A stretch of DNA of 64,000 nt from an uncultured Hungatella sp. (GTDB taxonomy: Bacteria; Bacillota; Clostridia; Lachnospirales; Lachnospiraceae). Location of the stretch: positions 1-64,000 of the forward strand of contig CAMUJH010000019.1 in NCBI GenBank assembly GCA_947089145.1, given 5' to 3'. The position numbers and the translations under genes were made by a program. Positions 51,367 through 61,204 of this stretch are shown here, piece after piece (within the stretch, counting starts at the first letter, position 1; each line of letters opens with the position of its first letter). A model generated the notes under the pieces. The model made no database searches. It was not told the DNA's origin and saw nothing but the letters and a program-made list of their open reading frames with translations.

Positions 51367-52338
51367 ATGGCGTCATTTGAACAGGCCGCCTCTTTGGCAG
51401 CCAGGGCTGCTGTTAATTCCGTGAAGGAGCAGTTTTCTTCCCAGGAGCGGATGGCAGCCATTCAGCGGATCGAGGAGGAGGAGCTTCAGTTTCTTCCCAA
51501 ACCAGATACCATAAAAACAAAACTTGCGAATATGTGCAGGGAAAACAAAGCAGCCGCCTTAAGCGGGGCGGTGCTGGCAGTTATGGCGTTTGCCATTATT
51601 TTTGCCGACAAACTTACAAGCTATGACCCCAACGCAGTGAACCTGATGGAGCGCCTGCTTCCGCCGTCCCCGGCCCACTGGTGCGGCACGGATGATCTGG
51701 GGCGGGATATTTTTACCAGAATCCTGTACGGAGGGCGGGTGTCCCTTCTGGTAGGGGTGATCCCAACTGCCATCTCCATGGTAATCGGAGTGATCCTGGG
51801 GATGGTTTCTGGATACATACGGCAGCTGGAGGCAGTGATCATGCGCCTGGCCGACATTGTGCTGGCATTTCCGTCCATTGTTCTGGCCATGGTGGTAATG
51901 TACACCCTGGGCGCTACCACCACCAATATTTTTATAGCCCTGTCAATGATCGGATGGGCCAAGACAGCCAGGGTGGTACGCTCCCAGACCCTGTCTCTCA
52001 GGGAACAGGAGTTTGTTGAGGCGGCCAGAGCCATGGGAGTGAAAAAATGGACCATCATGTTCCGCCATATTCTCCCCAACTGCCTGCCCTCCCTTATAGT
52101 GCTGTTTACCTTAAATATTCCCGACGCCATTCTTTCGGAGGCCAACTTAAGCTTTCTGGGAGTGGGAACTCAGCCGCCGGATTCCAGCTGGGGGCTTATG
52201 GTGTCGCAGGCCAGAAGCTTTGTCCAGTCCAGTCCCTGGACCCTCATATTCCCCAGCCTTGCCATTTTAATCATGGTGCTGGCGCTGAACTTTCTGGGAG
52301 ACGGGCTAAGGGACGTGCTGGACCCCCACGGACGGTAA
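51367..52338 (+). CDS. peptide/nickel ABC transporter permease (OppC/DppC type)
   Basis: A 323-aa membrane protein. ATG 51367 is chosen: GGAGG at 51353-51357 lies 9 nt upstream and the preceding gene's stop is at 51363-51365. N-terminal cytoplasmic stretch of about 75 residues, then the typical HWCGTDDLGRDIFTRILYGGRVSLLVG, EAA loop EQEFVEAARAMGVKKW and SEANLSFLGVGTQPP. Partner of the OppB-type permease. Confidence 0.93.
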   Translation: MASFEQAASLAARAAVNSVKEQFSSQERMAAIQRIEEEELQFLPKPDTIKTKLANMCRENKAAALSGAVLAVMAFAIIFADKLTSYDPNAVNLMERLLPPSPAHWCGTDDLGRDIFTRILYGGRVSLLVGVIPTAISMVIGVILGMVSGYIRQLEAVIMRLADIVLAFPSIVLAMVVMYTLGATTTNIFIALSMIGWAKTARVVRSQTLSLREQEFVEAARAMGVKKWTIMFRHILPNCLPSLIVLFTLNIPDAILSEANLSFLGVGTQPPDSSWGLMVSQARSFVQSSPWTLIFPSLAILIMVLALNFLGDGLRDVLDPHGR

Positions 52339-52374
52339 CAGAAGGCAGAGACGCTGCAGAAAGGAAGGAAAAGC

Positions 52375-53364
52375 ATGGAAGATGCATTGTTACAGATCCG
52401 GGATCTGCACACCACATTCTATACAAGAGACGGGCTGGTGCGGGCGGTTGACGGAGTTAGTATTGACATAGCAGCCGGGGAGAGCGTAGGCATCGTAGGG
52501 GAGTCAGGCTGCGGGAAAAGCATGACCGCCATGTCGCTGATGGGTCTTTTAAAAAAGCCGGGAAAAGTGGATGGAGGGACGATTCTCTTTGACGGGCAGG
52601 ATCTGACTGCCATGGCGCCAAAGGATAAGCGGAAATTAATGGGAAACCGTATTTCTATGATTTTCCAGGAACCAATGACCAGCTTAAACCCGGTAATCAC
52701 CGTGGGCAGGCAGGTACAGGAGGCGCTTTTGCTTCACAAAAGGGAAATGAGCCGGACTGAGGCCAAGAACAGGGTGATCCAGGTGTTTCAGCTGGCAGGG
52801 ATTCCTGACGCCGCCAAGCGGTATCAGGAGTATCCTCATCAGCTGTCCGGCGGACTGCGGCAGAGGGTGATGATCGCCATGGCCATGGTGTGTGATCCGG
52901 GCCTTTTGATCGCCGACGAGCCTACCACGGCGCTGGACGTAACCATTGAAGCTCAGATTCTCCATCTGATGAAGCAGCTTCAGGAGGAGAAAGGCACGGC
53001 GGTCATGATGATCACCCACAACCTGGGGGTGGTGGCCCAGTTCTGCACCAGGCTGTATGTAATGTATGCGGGAAAAGTCATGGAAAGCGGAACGGTGCAG
53101 GAGATCTTTAAAAACGTCTGCCATCCCTACACAGAGGGGCTTATGCGCTCCGTGCCGGACATGGAATCAAAAGAGCGGCTTTACAATATCAGGGGCATGG
53201 TGCCAAGCATGCTCCATCTGCCGAAAGGGTGCAGGTTCTGCCCCCGGTGCCAGTATTCCATGGCCAGATGCTTTGACCAGGAACCAGGGCTTTATGAGCC
53301 GTCGCCGGGACATTTTGTCCGGTGCTTTTTGTTTGAGCCGGAGAAAGGGGAGGAGAAGCCATGA
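52375..53364 (+). CDS. peptide ABC transporter ATPase (OppD/DppD type)
   Basis: A 329-aa ATPase: Walker A GESGCGKS (about residue 42), Q-loop [11 protein letters not shown], signature LSGGLRQRV, Walker [13 protein letters not shown] and H-loop [10 protein letters not shown]. The C-terminal extension typical of OppD/DppD carries Cys residues (GCRFCPRC...RC) that may bind an Fe-S cluster. Powers the transporter. Its stop overlaps the next start by 4 nt (ATGA). Confidence 0.94.
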   Translation: MEDALLQIRDLHTTFYTRDGLVRAVDGVSIDIAAGESVGIVGESGCGKSMTAMSLMGLLKKPGKVDGGTILFDGQDLTAMAPKDKRKLMGNRISMIFQEPMTSLNPVITVGRQVQEALLLHKREMSRTEAKNRVIQVFQLAGIPDAAKRYQEYPHQLSGGLRQRVMIAMAMVCDPGLLIADEPTTALDVTIEAQILHLMKQLQEEKGTAVMMITHNLGVVAQFCTRLYVMYAGKVMESGTVQEIFKNVCHPYTEGLMRSVPDMESKERLYNIRGMVPSMLHLPKGCRFCPRCQYSMARCFDQEPGLYEPSPGHFVRCFLFEPEKGEEKP

Positions 53365-54344
53365 ACAGAAGCGAAGTCCTTTTGGAAACCCGGAACCTGA
53401 CGAAAGAGTATCAGCTGAGAAATAATTTCGGAATCCGGAAAAAGCAGGTGGTCCATGCAGTCAGCGGCGTGTCCATAGAGATCTATAAAGGCGAGACATT
53501 GAGCCTTGTTGGAGAGTCAGGGTGCGGGAAAAGCACCCTGGGGCGGCTGCTGATGCGGCTTATAGAGCCGACAGAGGGCGAAATCATCTTTGAAGGGCAG
53601 GACATTGCAGGCTATTCTGAGAAACAGATGAACCAGGTATACAAAAAGATCCAGATGATCTTTCAGGACCCCTATGCCAGCCTGAATCCACGCATGAGGG
53701 TGAGGCAGCTTATCGGAGAGCCGTTAATAACCCACAAGGTATGCAAAACCAGGGACGAGACGGATAAGCGGGTGAAGGACCTGATGCACATGGTAGGAAT
53801 CCGTCCGGAGCTGATTGACAGGTATCCCCACCAGTTCAGCGGCGGCCAGAGGCAGAGGATCGGCATTGCCAGGGCCTTGGCCTTAAATCCCCGGCTTATC
53901 GTGTGCGACGAGCCGGTGTCAGCCCTGGACGTGTCCATTCAGTCGCAGATTCTCAACCTTCTGAAGGATCTGCAGCAGGAACTATGTCTGACCTACCTGT
54001 TTATTTCCCATGACCTGGGGGTAGTGCACTATATTTCCGACAGAATCTGTGTCATGTTTCTGGGGAAAGTGTGCGAGATCGGGGAGACAGAGGAAATCTA
54101 CAAAAATCCTCTGCACCCGTATACGAAATTCCTGCTTCAGGCAGTGCCAAGCATGAACCCGGAGAAACGGCAGCAGAGGGAACATATCCTTACAGGGGAG
54201 ATCCCAAGCGCTGTAAATCCGCCGTCCGGGTGCCGGTTTAGAACCAGGTGCCCTTATGCAAAGGAGATCTGCAAAACCAAGGAGCCTGAACTGAAAAGCT
54301 TTGGAACCAGGAAGGCGGCGTGTCATTTTGCCGGAGCCGGATGA
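53361..54344 (+). CDS. peptide ABC transporter ATPase (OppF/DppF type)
   Basis: A 327-aa ATPase: Walker [51 protein letters not shown] and [10 protein letters not shown], plus the C-terminal oligopeptide-transporter extension [11 protein letters not shown]. It completes the five-gene transporter. Its last 22 bp overlap the end of the convergent TetR-family gene. Confidence 0.94.
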   Translation: MNRSEVLLETRNLTKEYQLRNNFGIRKKQVVHAVSGVSIEIYKGETLSLVGESGCGKSTLGRLLMRLIEPTEGEIIFEGQDIAGYSEKQMNQVYKKIQMIFQDPYASLNPRMRVRQLIGEPLITHKVCKTRDETDKRVKDLMHMVGIRPELIDRYPHQFSGGQRQRIGIARALALNPRLIVCDEPVSALDVSIQSQILNLLKDLQQELCLTYLFISHDLGVVHYISDRICVMFLGKVCEIGETEEIYKNPLHPYTKFLLQAVPSMNPEKRQQREHILTGEIPSAVNPPSGCRFRTRCPYAKEICKTKEPELKSFGTRKAACHFAGAG

Positions 54345-55006
54345 TCTTTCAGGAAATTAAGCAGAAAGTCATCCGGGACTTTGGCAGGCATGCGGATTAA
54401 AATGGATTCCGCCGCCTGGCGGGCATCGAGCAGAGACGCCCTTAAAATATCCTGATCCACAAAATGCTCAAAAGAGCTGATGGCAATGTAGTCTGGGATC
54501 TCCTCTATGGGAATTGAGGCAAAAAGCCCGGCCTCCCTGCCAAGGATCAAGGTTTTTTCGTAATTGTAAGGAGTATAGCTTCCGTACAGAAGAAACAGGT
54601 CAGGATCTGCAGGAAAGCGGTAAAGCTCTGCCAGCTGATACAGAATCCGGCTGGAGGCCCCTCCCAGCTTCGGGAAAAGAATGTCGCATTTTAAGGTATC
54701 CAGGTAGAACCGGCGGTAGCTGCTCTTCATAAGGAAAAGGATGCGGACGCGGGACGCCAGCACCGTGCGGTGAAGGGGGTTCTGGCATGGATGGCTAACG
54801 CTGCAGAAAAGAGAGCTGTAGGCGGACAGCATGTCCAGAACCAGACAGGCCAGGGCCTCCTTGGAGTGGAAGAAGTGATTGGTCAGCCCAAGGCTTACGC
54901 CGGCCTGGTCGGAGATCTGGCGGATGGTGGTGGCTTCGTAGCCCTGAGATAAAAACAGCTGGTGGGAAATGCGGTATATCTCTTTATATTTGTCGTTTTT
55001 TTCCAT
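54323..55006 (-). CDS. TetR-family transcription regulator
   Basis: A 227-aa regulator on the minus strand. The N-terminal HTH reads FLSQGYEATTIRQISDQAGVSLGLTNHFFHSKEALA, the canonical TetR pattern. The C-terminal ligand-binding part is helical and unassigned. It faces the ABC operon tail-to-tail and is divergent from mrp; an autoregulatory target could be the dyad in its own promoter. Control of the peptide transporter is possible but not shown. Confidence 0.88.
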   Translation of the reverse strand: MEKNDKYKEIYRISHQLFLSQGYEATTIRQISDQAGVSLGLTNHFFHSKEALACLVLDMLSAYSSLFCSVSHPCQNPLHRTVLASRVRILFLMKSSYRRFYLDTLKCDILFPKLGGASSRILYQLAELYRFPADPDLFLLYGSYTPYNYEKTLILGREAGLFASIPIEEIPDYIAISSFEHFVDQDILRASLLDARQAAESILIRMPAKVPDDFLLNFLKDHPAPAK

Positions 55007-55040
55007 GGGGAATGGGCGCCTCCTCGTTTCGGTTTTTTTA

Positions 55041-55069
55041 AGGGTAACATTGAACGCGTTTCATGTCAA
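55041..55069 (-). promoter_or_regulatory. promoter and probable operator of the TetR gene
   Basis: On the minus strand TTGACA (plus 55064-55069), 17 bp, TACCCT (55041-55046). The spacer holds AACGCGTT inside a nearly perfect TGAACGCGTTTCA dyad (55051-55063), a good candidate for TetR self-binding. Confidence 0.6.
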
Positions 55070-55087
55070 GAGGAGTGTGAAAGCATC

Positions 55088-55116
55088 TGGACTTTTGATG
55101 AAAAGTAATCTATAAT
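55088..55116 (+). promoter_or_regulatory. promoter of mrp
   Basis: TGGACT (55088-55093), 17 bp, TATAAT (55111-55116), about 50 bp before the mrp start codon. The -10 is perfect and the -35 moderate. Confidence 0.55.
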
Positions 55117-55169
55117 AGAAATTACCCATTTAGAATATACACACTTGAGACTGAGGAGGTTTATCACAT

Positions 55170-56027
55170 ATGAGCGTAAATGAGGTTGAAAATTGCACCC
55201 ACAACTGCAGTACCTGCGGGGAGAACTGCAGCAGCAGGACCCAGGAGCAGGAAAGCTTTCTGGAGGCCCTGCATCCCTTAAGCTCCGTGAAAAAGGTTAT
55301 CGGGGTTGTCAGCGGAAAGGGAGGCGTGGGCAAATCCCTGGTTACTTCCATGATGGCGGTTAAGATGAATCAAAAAGGATACCGCACGGCTATCCTTGAC
55401 GCGGACATTACAGGGCCGTCGATTCCCAAGGCATTTGGGATAAGCGGCGATATCGGGCTGACAGAGGAAAAGCTGATGGTTCCGGCTACCACCAGCACAG
55501 GAATTCAGATCATGTCCGCCAACCTTCTTTTAGACCATGAAAGCGACCCGGTGATCTGGAGAGGCCCTGTGATCGCAGGGGCGGTGAAGCAGTTCTGGAG
55601 CGAGACTCTGTGGAAAAACATAGATTTTATGTTTGTGGATATGCCTCCGGGAACCGGGGATGTGCCCTTGACCGTGTTCCAGTCCCTTCCCGTGGACGGC
55701 ATCATCATCGTCACGTCTCCCCAGGAGCTGGTGTCCATGATCGTAGGGAAAGCGGTAAACATGGCAAAGAAAATGGATATCCCCATTCTGGGCATCGTGG
55801 AAAACATGAGTTACCTGGAGTGCCCTGACTGCAAAAAGAAGATCTCCGTGTTCGGGGAAAGCCACATAGACCAGGTGGCCAAGGAGTATGAGATTCCGGT
55901 TCTTGCCAGGATACCCATCGATCCAAACACGGCCAGGATGGTAGACCAGGGAACGGCGGAATACCTGGAGGGAAACTGGCTGGATGACGCCGCCGAGAAG
56001 CTGGCCCGGATGAACGCCGCAGTTTAA
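55170..56027 (+). CDS. mrp: Mrp/NBP35-family P-loop ATPase (Fe-S carrier)
   Basis: A 285-aa protein: deviant Walker A VVSGKGGVGKS (about residue 46), DADITGPSIPKAFG, DMPPGTGDVPLT and a C-terminal CPDC that binds a bridging [4Fe-4S] cluster between two monomers. An N-terminal Cys cluster (CTHNCSTCGENC, residues 9-20) resembles NBP35-type ferredoxin-like motifs and is common in anaerobe homologues. It assembles or delivers Fe-S clusters in the cytosol. The next gene (alarmone synthetase) starts 28 bp later and may share its transcript. Confidence 0.93.
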   Translation: MSVNEVENCTHNCSTCGENCSSRTQEQESFLEALHPLSSVKKVIGVVSGKGGVGKSLVTSMMAVKMNQKGYRTAILDADITGPSIPKAFGISGDIGLTEEKLMVPATTSTGIQIMSANLLLDHESDPVIWRGPVIAGAVKQFWSETLWKNIDFMFVDMPPGTGDVPLTVFQSLPVDGIIIVTSPQELVSMIVGKAVNMAKKMDIPILGIVENMSYLECPDCKKKISVFGESHIDQVAKEYEIPVLARIPIDPNTARMVDQGTAEYLEGNWLDDAAEKLARMNAAV

Positions 56028-56055
56028 GGCCCCGCCACAGGACAGAGGTGCAGCC

Positions 56056-56766
56056 ATGAGAATTAATATGAACCCAAACAGCGAACTGGTGCAGTCCATT
56101 GTAAGCGTCCCCCATCTGGTGCAGGTGCCGGATAATCTGCTGGCCCAGGCGCACCAGTTTCAGGAAGCCATGATGATGTACACCTGCGCCATAAGGGAAG
56201 TGAAGACAAAGCTGGAAGTGCTCAACGATGAACTTTCCGTGCGGAACCAGAGAAATCCCATTGAGATGATCAAATCCCGGGTAAAGAAACCTATCAGCAT
56301 AGTGGAAAAGCTTCGGCGGAGAAACCTGGAGATTTCTGTAGAGTCTATGATGAACCATTTAGATGACATCGCAGGCGTTCGGGTCATCTGTTCCTTTGTG
56401 GATGACATTTACCAGGTGGCGGAGATGCTGATGCGGCAGGACGACATAAAGGTAATCGCCATTAAGGATTACATCATGAACCCCAAGGAGAACGGATACA
56501 GAAGCTATCACATGATCGTGGAGATCCCCGTATTTTTCTCCGACGAAAAGCGGCTTATGCGGGTGGAGGTGCAGATCCGGACCATTGCCATGGACTTCTG
56601 GGCCAGCCTGGATCATCAGCTGAAATATAAAAAGCCTCTCATGGATTCTGAGGACATCAGCCGGGAACTGAAATTGTGCGCAGACGTTATTGCCCAGACG
56701 GATGAAAAGATGCTTTCCATCCGCCAGAGCATTGAGTCTCAGGGCATTCAGGTAAAAAGAGATTAA
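56056..56766 (+). CDS. small alarmone synthetase, RelQ/YjbM-like (p)ppGpp synthase
   Basis: A 236-aa single-domain RelA/SpoT synthetase: KSRVKKPISIVEKLRRRN (ATP-binding basic loop, about residue 75), DIAGVRVICSFVDDIY, MNPKENGYRSYH (GTP-binding G-loop) and EVQIRTIAMDFWASLDHQLKYK (catalytic Glu). No hydrolase, TGS or ACT domain. It makes (p)ppGpp from ATP and GDP/GTP in stress. The gene end overlaps the convergent GNAT gene by 4 bp. Confidence 0.93.
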   Translation: MRINMNPNSELVQSIVSVPHLVQVPDNLLAQAHQFQEAMMMYTCAIREVKTKLEVLNDELSVRNQRNPIEMIKSRVKKPISIVEKLRRRNLEISVESMMNHLDDIAGVRVICSFVDDIYQVAEMLMRQDDIKVIAIKDYIMNPKENGYRSYHMIVEIPVFFSDEKRLMRVEVQIRTIAMDFWASLDHQLKYKKPLMDSEDISRELKLCADVIAQTDEKMLSIRQSIESQGIQVKRD

Positions 56767-57521
56767 TAGAGATAATACGACAGGGATTCCGTGGTTTGGA
56801 ACCCTGTTTTTTTGTAAAGGTTCCTGGCAATATAGTTGAGGCCGGAAACCTGGATGGCGACCCGGGGTCCCATGTCTGCCAGAAGGCTCAGCATTCCAAG
56901 AAGAAATTCTTTTCCGTACCCCTTTCCCTGAAAGGCCTCCTGGATCTGAAATGCGTACAGGTAGATTTCGGCTGCGGAGGGGATCACGGCACAGGTGCCA
57001 ATAAGCCTGCCATCCAAAAAAGCGCAGTAAAGTCCAGGCTCCTGGGAGTCTTTTTCTATGGCCAGGGCGGCAGGGGAGTAATCCTTATCTTTTGGAGTCA
57101 GAGGACGCACCATCTTGTACTCGGAATACCAGTATTCCGCCCCAATGGACGAAAGGGCGGCCATGGCGGAGGGAGTCTTTTCATCGGCAAGGAAACAGAA
57201 ATCTACAGGCTGCCCCGTTTTCGCCTCCCAGGCCTCCGCAAGATCCAGAGACTTGTCTAAGAGAAGGGAGAAATGTCCCCGGCGGCGTTTCTCCGGGTCC
57301 ACGAATACGCAGCACTCACAGGGGCCCTGCTGAGGAAAGAAAAGAAATGACATGGCAGCCAGCAGGCCGCTGTCTTCATAGAGAAGGAGGATGTCATAAC
57401 CCAGATCATCCTCCACGGGGGCGGACAGGGACAAAGGTTCTTTGGCCTTGCAGGCATTTACCAGATCTGCCATGGCTTTTTTTTGCGCTTTGGTTGGTTT
57501 TAAGGTATGGATCAGGTTCAT
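56763..57521 (-). CDS. double GNAT-type N-acetyltransferase
   Basis: A 252-aa protein from the preferred start at 57521 (minus strand, GGGAG shortly upstream); an in-frame start at 57620 would add 33 residues that overlap the promoter area of pyrF. Two GNAT-like halves: the first has VFVDPEKRRRGHFSLLLDKSL (acetyl-CoA loop RRRGH), the second IQEAFQGKGYGKEFLLGML (QGKGYG) and a final LYKKTGF. Tandem GNAT proteins acetylate small molecules or proteins; the substrate is unknown. Confidence 0.85.
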   Translation of the reverse strand: MNLIHTLKPTKAQKKAMADLVNACKAKEPLSLSAPVEDDLGYDILLLYEDSGLLAAMSFLFFPQQGPCECCVFVDPEKRRRGHFSLLLDKSLDLAEAWEAKTGQPVDFCFLADEKTPSAMAALSSIGAEYWYSEYKMVRPLTPKDKDYSPAALAIEKDSQEPGLYCAFLDGRLIGTCAVIPSAAEIYLYAFQIQEAFQGKGYGKEFLLGMLSLLADMGPRVAIQVSGLNYIARNLYKKTGFQTTESLSYYLY

Positions 57522-57662
57522 AGCGTTAAGTCTCCCGTGGTTTTTCTTTAGTATAGCATAAAATGCGCCAAATGGCTTTACACCTTTCACATTTTCTATT
57601 ACAATAAAAAAGAATTCCATTAAGACAGATCGATGCAGATGAATTTGACAAAGGAGGATATG

Positions 57663-58580
57663 ATGATCAGTCAGTTAATTGAAAAAATCCAGAAGACCAA
57701 GGCGCCGGTGTGCGTGGGCCTGGACCCGATGCTAAACTATATTCCGGAGCATATTGTGGAAAAGGCGCTGAAAGAGCATGGTGAGACTCTCAAAGGGGCG
57801 GCGGAGGCAGTGTGGCAGTTTAATAAGGAAATCGTTGACCATACATACGACCTGATTCCTGCCGTGAAGCCGCAGATTGCCATGTACGAGCAGTTCGGCG
57901 TCGAGGGGCTTGTGGTGTACAAAAGGACTGTGGATTACTGCAGGGAGAAAGGGCTGTTGGTCATCGGTGACGTAAAGCGGGGTGACATCGGGTCCACCTC
58001 TGCCGCTTATGCTGTCGGGCACCTGGGACGCATCCAGGTGGGAAGCCAGGCCCTGCCGGGCTTTGAAACGGATTTTATCACCGTGAACCCATATCTGGGA
58101 ACTGACGGAGTGAAGCCGTTTGTAGACGTGTGCAGGAAAGAGGATAAAGGGATTTTTGTCCTGGTAAAAACTTCCAACCCCTCCAGCGGCGAATTCCAGG
58201 ATAAGCTTATTGACGGACGGCCTCTGTATGAACTGGTGGCCGAAAAAGTGGTGGAGTGGGGCCAGGACTCCATGGATCAGGGCTACAGCAATGTGGGAGC
58301 CGTAGTAGGGGCCACTTATCCGGGGATGAGCAGGATTCTGCGGAAATTAATGCCCAGGACGTATTTTCTGGTGCCGGGATATGGCGCCCAGGGAGGCACG
58401 GCGGAAGACCTAAGGCACTGCTTTAACGAGGATGGCCTGGGGGCCATTGTAAATTCCTCAAGAGGAATCATCGCGGCTTACAGGCAGGAGAAGTACGAAA
58501 GGTTCGGGGCGGAGCATTTCGGAGAAGCTTCCAGGCAGGCGGTCATTGACATGGCAGCGGACATTAACCGGGTTTTATAA
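57663..58580 (+). CDS. pyrF: orotidine-5'-phosphate decarboxylase
   Basis: A 305-aa OMP decarboxylase of the longer (type 2) group: VCVGLDPMLNYIP, KPQIAMYEQFG, GDVKRGDIGSTSAAYA (catalytic Lys-Asp pairs), VPGYGAQGG and VNSSRGI. Last step of UMP synthesis. AGGAGG at 57652-57657 favours ATG 57663 (5 nt spacing) over 57660 or the upstream ATG at 57633. First gene of a pyrF-pyrK-pyrD operon. Confidence 0.96.
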   Translation: MISQLIEKIQKTKAPVCVGLDPMLNYIPEHIVEKALKEHGETLKGAAEAVWQFNKEIVDHTYDLIPAVKPQIAMYEQFGVEGLVVYKRTVDYCREKGLLVIGDVKRGDIGSTSAAYAVGHLGRIQVGSQALPGFETDFITVNPYLGTDGVKPFVDVCRKEDKGIFVLVKTSNPSSGEFQDKLIDGRPLYELVAEKVVEWGQDSMDQGYSNVGAVVGATYPGMSRILRKLMPRTYFLVPGYGAQGGTAEDLRHCFNEDGLGAIVNSSRGIIAAYRQEKYERFGAEHFGEASRQAVIDMAADINRVL

Positions 58581-58598
58581 GACAAAAAGGAGATATAT

Positions 58599-59369
58599 AT
58601 GGCAAAGGAAAAGAAGACGGCGCTGGTGAAAAGCCAGGAGCGTCTTGGGGATAATGTGTTCAGCATGTGGATTCAGGCAGGAGACATGGCGCAGGAGGCC
58701 GGGCCGGGCCAGTTTATCTCTGTCTATTCAAAAGACGGGGCCAGGCTGCTGCCAAGGCCCATAAGCATCTGCCAGCTTAACAGGGACTCCGGAGAGCTGC
58801 GCATTGTCTACCGGGTGGCAGGAGAGGGAACCAGGGAATTTTCCCGGTATCAGGCCGGGGACGAGGTTGAAATCCTGGGGCCCCTGGGCAACGGGTTTCC
58901 CCAGGTTTCCCCGGAAAAGACAGCGCTTTTGGTGGGAGGAGGCATCGGCATACCGCCTATGCTGGAATTGGCTGGAAGCTTAAGCTGCACAAAGCTTATC
59001 GTTTTAGGATACCGTGACCAGGTGTTCATGGCCGGGGAATTTGAGCCTTACGGGAAGGTTTATATAGCTACAGAGGACGGAAGCGTGGGAACAAAGGGGA
59101 ATGTTCTGGATGCTGTCAGGGAACAGGGGCTGACTGCCGATGTGATAATGGCCTGCGGCCCCGTGCCCATGCTGCGGGGAGTGAAGAGCCATGCCCATGC
59201 CCAGGGCATAGAATGCTATCTTTCCCTGGAAGAGAAGATGGCCTGCGGAGTCGGGGCATGTCTGGCCTGCGTCTGCAGTACAAAAGACGTGGATTCCCAT
59301 TCCAATGTCCGCAATGCCAGAATATGCAAGGACGGTCCGGTATTCCGGGCTAAGGAGGTGGAACTGTAG
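58599..59369 (+). CDS. pyrK: dihydroorotate dehydrogenase B electron-transfer subunit
   Basis: A 256-aa PyrK. FAD-binding region RLLPRPISICQLN, NAD-binding GGGIGIPPML and the [2Fe-2S] motif CGVGACLACVC with a later Cys (ARICKDGPVF). It passes electrons from PyrD to NAD+. Its stop is followed directly by the pyrD start codon. Confidence 0.96.
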   Translation: MAKEKKTALVKSQERLGDNVFSMWIQAGDMAQEAGPGQFISVYSKDGARLLPRPISICQLNRDSGELRIVYRVAGEGTREFSRYQAGDEVEILGPLGNGFPQVSPEKTALLVGGGIGIPPMLELAGSLSCTKLIVLGYRDQVFMAGEFEPYGKVYIATEDGSVGTKGNVLDAVREQGLTADVIMACGPVPMLRGVKSHAHAQGIECYLSLEEKMACGVGACLACVCSTKDVDSHSNVRNARICKDGPVFRAKEVEL

Positions 59370-60272
59370 ATGAATACGGCAGTAACGATTGCAGGGGTGG
59401 AATTGAAAAATCCCGTGATGACTGCATCCGGCACCTTCGGTTCCGGGCAGGAGTATGGGGAGTTTGTGGATCTAAGCCTTTTGGGGGCAGTGGTGACAAA
59501 AGGAGTTTCCAATGTGCCGTGGCCTGGGAACCCCACGCCAAGAATTGCAGAAACCTATGGGGGGATGTTAAACGCCATAGGCCTTCAGAACCCGGGGATT
59601 GACGTGTTTGTAAAGCGGGATATCCCCTATCTGAAACAGTTCGATACAAAGATCATTGTGAACGTGTGCGGGAAGACTGCCGAGGACTATATAGAAGTGG
59701 TGGAACGGCTGGGAGATGAGCCGGTTGACTTGCTGGAGATCAACATTTCCTGTCCCAATGTAAAAGAAGGCGGCATTGCCTTTGGCCAGAATCCCAAGGC
59801 GGTGGAAGCCATTACCAGGGACGTAAAGGGCCATGCAAAGCAGCCAGTGATCATGAAGCTGAGTCCCAATGTGACGGACATTACGGAGATGGCCAGGGCG
59901 GCTCAGGAGGGAGGCGCAGATGCGGTTTCCCTCATCAATACCCTGACCGGCATGAAGATCGATGTGAACAAAAGGACATTTGCCCTTGCCAACCAGACAG
60001 GAGGGCTGTCAGGGCCTGCCATAAAGCCAGTGGCAGTGCGCATGGTATACCAGACGGCTCAGGCAGTGAAGGTGCCGGTTATCGGCATGGGCGGCATTAT
60101 GACAACAGAAGATGCCCTGGAATTTATTCTGGCAGGGGCCGCGGCGGTTTCCGTGGGGACCGCCAATTTCCATAATCCCTATGCCACAGCGGATATTGCC
60201 AAAGGGATACAGGAGTACATGGCAGCCCATAAGATTGAGGACATCAGGGAACTGATCGGGGCGGTAAAATAG
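59370..60272 (+). CDS. pyrD: dihydroorotate dehydrogenase B catalytic subunit
   Basis: A 300-aa class 1B enzyme: NPVMTASGTFGSG, YGGMLNAIGLQNPG, INISCPNVKEGG (catalytic Cys near residue 128), KLSPNVTDI and the FMN-phosphate loop GMGGIMTTEDALEFILAGA. Oxidises dihydroorotate to orotate with PyrK as partner. Confidence 0.96.
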   Translation: MNTAVTIAGVELKNPVMTASGTFGSGQEYGEFVDLSLLGAVVTKGVSNVPWPGNPTPRIAETYGGMLNAIGLQNPGIDVFVKRDIPYLKQFDTKIIVNVCGKTAEDYIEVVERLGDEPVDLLEINISCPNVKEGGIAFGQNPKAVEAITRDVKGHAKQPVIMKLSPNVTDITEMARAAQEGGADAVSLINTLTGMKIDVNKRTFALANQTGGLSGPAIKPVAVRMVYQTAQAVKVPVIGMGGIMTTEDALEFILAGAAAVSVGTANFHNPYATADIAKGIQEYMAAHKIEDIRELIGAVK

Positions 60273-60319
60273 AGGCAGCCATTACATGCAGGAAAGGCTT
60301 ACGGCCGGAAAGGAATGTT

Positions 60320-61129
60320 TTGTTTCGTACAGTTCACTATAACATTGAATCTCCAAGGGTGCCAAAAGCCTTTGACGGTTTTAAAATCGCCCATCTGTCG
60401 GATCTCCACGGCGCAGTCTACGGCAGCAACAATAAGATCCTGATTCAAAAGATTCATGAAAACCGGCCTGATATAGTAGTGATGACCGGTGATATGGCTG
60501 ACTGCGGAGACGGCTCTGCTTTCAGAGTCATCGATTTATGCCGCAGGCTTTCAAAACGCTATCCCGTATACTATACCCCCGGAAATCATGAGCAGGCCAT
60601 GAAGCCAGAGGAACTGGCATGGCTTTTGAGGGCTCTGAAAGACATAGGGGCCGTGGTACTTGAAAATAGCTGGCGGACCGTTTCCCGGAAAGGCTCCTGT
60701 CTGAAACTATACGGATTGGTAATGCCTATGCCTTATTATAAAGATCCCTTGGGGAAAGACTATGTGAAAGGAATCTGCTTTACAAAAGAGGATGTCAAAA
60801 AGGCCCTGGAACAGGCGGACGGGCACTGCTTCAATATTCTCCTGTGCCACAATCCGCTGTATTTTCCGTCCTACAGAGACTGGGGAGCGGATCTGACTTT
60901 GTCAGGCCATATTCATGGGGGGATTATCCGGATTCCGGGACTGGGAGGCCTGCTGTCGCCGGATGTGACCCTGTTCCCCAAGTACGACGGAGGCCATTTT
61001 ACGGAACATGGACGCCATCTCATCGTAAGCCGGGGGCTAGGGAACCATTTTCTCATAAGGGTTATGAATCCGGCGGAGCTGGCAGTGGCTGTTCTGAGGA
61101 AGGGGGCAGGCATTCCGAAGAATCCCTAA
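60320..61129 (+). CDS. metallophosphoesterase (YkuE/YaeI-like)
   Basis: A 269-aa calcineurin-type phosphoesterase: DLHGAVYG (D-x-H), GDMADCGD, GNHEQAM, LCHNP and SGHIHGG metal-binding motifs all present. It starts at TTG 60320, with AAGGA 5 nt upstream; the nearby ATG 60315 is out of frame. No N-terminal membrane helix, unlike many YkuE relatives. The substrate may be a phosphodiester or a lipid-linked sugar (UDP-diacylglucosamine hydrolase relatives); not determinable here. It probably lies at the end of the pyr transcript. Confidence 0.87.
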   Translation: MFRTVHYNIESPRVPKAFDGFKIAHLSDLHGAVYGSNNKILIQKIHENRPDIVVMTGDMADCGDGSAFRVIDLCRRLSKRYPVYYTPGNHEQAMKPEELAWLLRALKDIGAVVLENSWRTVSRKGSCLKLYGLVMPMPYYKDPLGKDYVKGICFTKEDVKKALEQADGHCFNILLCHNPLYFPSYRDWGADLTLSGHIHGGIIRIPGLGGLLSPDVTLFPKYDGGHFTEHGRHLIVSRGLGNHFLIRVMNPAELAVAVLRKGAGIPKNP

Positions 61130-61160
61130 AAAATAAAGAACAAAGATTTTAAGAAAACCC

Positions 61161-61189
61161 TTGACATTTTCATCAGATTGTTTTATCCT
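61161..61189 (+). promoter_or_regulatory. promoter of the T-box/trpB2 unit
   Basis: TTGACA (61161-61166), 17 bp, TATCCT (61184-61189), about 15 bp before the T-box leader. Confidence 0.7.
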
Positions 61190-61204
61190 ATCCACAAGTC
61201 AATT

